Assembly: GCA_016763815.1 (NCBI GenBank)
Contig: JAESTB010000615.1
Location: 1 to 16,630, forward strand
Direction of reading: 5' to 3'
DNA length: 16,630 bases
DNA from: Arenicella sp.
GTDB taxonomy: Bacteria; Pseudomonadota; Gammaproteobacteria; Arenicellales; Arenicellaceae
This document shows positions 16,218-16,630 of the stretch, piece after piece. Position 1 is the stretch's first letter, and each line of letters begins with the position of its first letter. The notes under the pieces were generated by a model. It was not told the DNA's origin. It searched no databases and was given only the letters and a program-made list of their open reading frames with translations. Both the position numbers and the translations under genes were made by a program.

Positions 16218-16540
16218 GTTATTTCTCCTAACTTGTGTTACTGAGTGGTGGAGCTACTACCGATCTATACTATTCATATCATCAACGCACTAATAAAGCT
16301 AAAAAATTTTTCCAAGCAAATCATACAATCTGCGGCAATTGCAGTTCATATAAGGGTGATGACATGTAATTAATTGGTTAACCATCTCAAACAGCGGCAA
16401 AAACTTATTTTGCATAATAGTTGTTTCAGTATAAGAGCCCTCAGCATGGCTCAGCGATGCCAAACAAGCTTACACCTTATTAATAGACCAGAAACATCGA
16501 GCGGTTTTGTGCGAGAGTCGAAAAATAGAATTTCACTTTA
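16218..16540. other. Non-coding stretch, nothing recognised
   Basis: About 320 AT-rich bases upstream of the HNH gene hold no open frame with coding character on either strand, no tRNA-like fold and no convincing promoter pair. The block AAAAAATTTTT near 16302 and a short GAGCC/GGCTC inverted repeat near 16436-16453 were seen but neither forms a terminator. The part next to the gene includes its ribosome site (AGGAG). Confidence 0.5.
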
Positions 16541-16630
16541 AGGGTCTGTCGGATAATGATTTGCGTTAGGAGAAAATGGAAATTTTAGGCTAGTTTTTTG
16601 ATCATTTGAGACGTAATGGTCATTCCATTG
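16541..16630. mobile_element. Possible insertion sequence end, cut by window edge
   Basis: The last 90 bases look different from the preceding spacer: AGGGTCTGTCGGATAATG at 16541-16558 resembles an insertion sequence terminus. Reading inward on the minus strand, an open frame from the window edge ends at TAA 16587-16585 (...MTITSQMIKKLA), about 44 bases short of the putative tip, the usual distance for a transposase stop. A palindrome AATGG-TCATT-CCATT lies at 16615-16629. The other end, a target duplication and the transposase body are outside the window, so this is tentative. Confidence 0.25.

Noticed and set aside
16299..16312. AAAAAATTTTT block as a terminator
   Set aside because: It is a purely A/T palindrome without a GC stem, lying upstream of a start rather than after a gene.
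16538..16630. Minus-strand frame of 30 codons ending at TAA 16538
   Set aside because: It would run through the putative insertion sequence tip and has no recognisable protein character; the shorter frame ending at 16585 fits an IS layout better, though neither is proven.

Overview
The window (about 46-48% GC by eye) looks like chromosome of a Gram-negative, probably marine gammaproteobacterium. The pointers are lipopolysaccharide inner-core heptose genes (hldD, a heptose-7-phosphate kinase), ugd, murI, an E. coli-like ppiC, an E. coli-like free-methionine sulfoxide reductase and an AzlC/AzlD pair. No genus can be assigned from sequence alone. No tRNA, rRNA or CRISPR array was seen.

Layout. 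(1) 1-215, minus: N-terminus of a membrane-anchored alpha/beta hydrolase cut by the window edge. (2) 346-7545, plus: a tight four-gene run that looks like a surface-glycan module. It comprises a very large multidomain glycosyltransferase (degenerate methyltransferase domain, central domain, coiled coil, two GT2 domains) broken by a one-base frameshift near 3812, a phytanoyl-CoA-dioxygenase-like Fe(II)/2-oxoglutarate oxygenase, a polytopic GT-C-like membrane protein, and an exported, C-terminally anchored protein with a duplicated probable beta-sandwich unit. (3) 7553-8409, minus: an 84-aa orphan and msrC. (4) 8560-12677, minus: operon ugd - hldA-like kinase - hldD - murI, joining UDP-glucuronate, ADP-heptose and D-glutamate supply. 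(5) 12838-13809, minus: a flippase-like (LPG-synthase-TM family) membrane protein. (6) 13937-14221, plus: ppiC, sharing a bidirectional terminator with the convergent azlC-azlD pair (14320-15377, minus). (7) 15555-16217, minus: a stand-alone HNH endonuclease. (8) 16218-16630: no convincing gene; the last ~90 bases may be the end of an insertion sequence running out of the window.

How it fits together. Much of the window serves the cell envelope. The ugd-hldA-hldD-murI operon makes precursors for LPS and peptidoglycan. The four-gene plus-strand run probably builds or decorates an extracellular glycan, with cytoplasmic GT2 domains, an oxygenase that might hydroxylate an intermediate, a periplasm-facing GT-C enzyme and an exported partner. 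That four-gene set is the best candidate here for an undescribed system, but its function is inferred. The large glycosyltransferase is disrupted in this sequence unless the frameshift is a sequencing error. Several genes use non-ATG starts (TTG or GTG).
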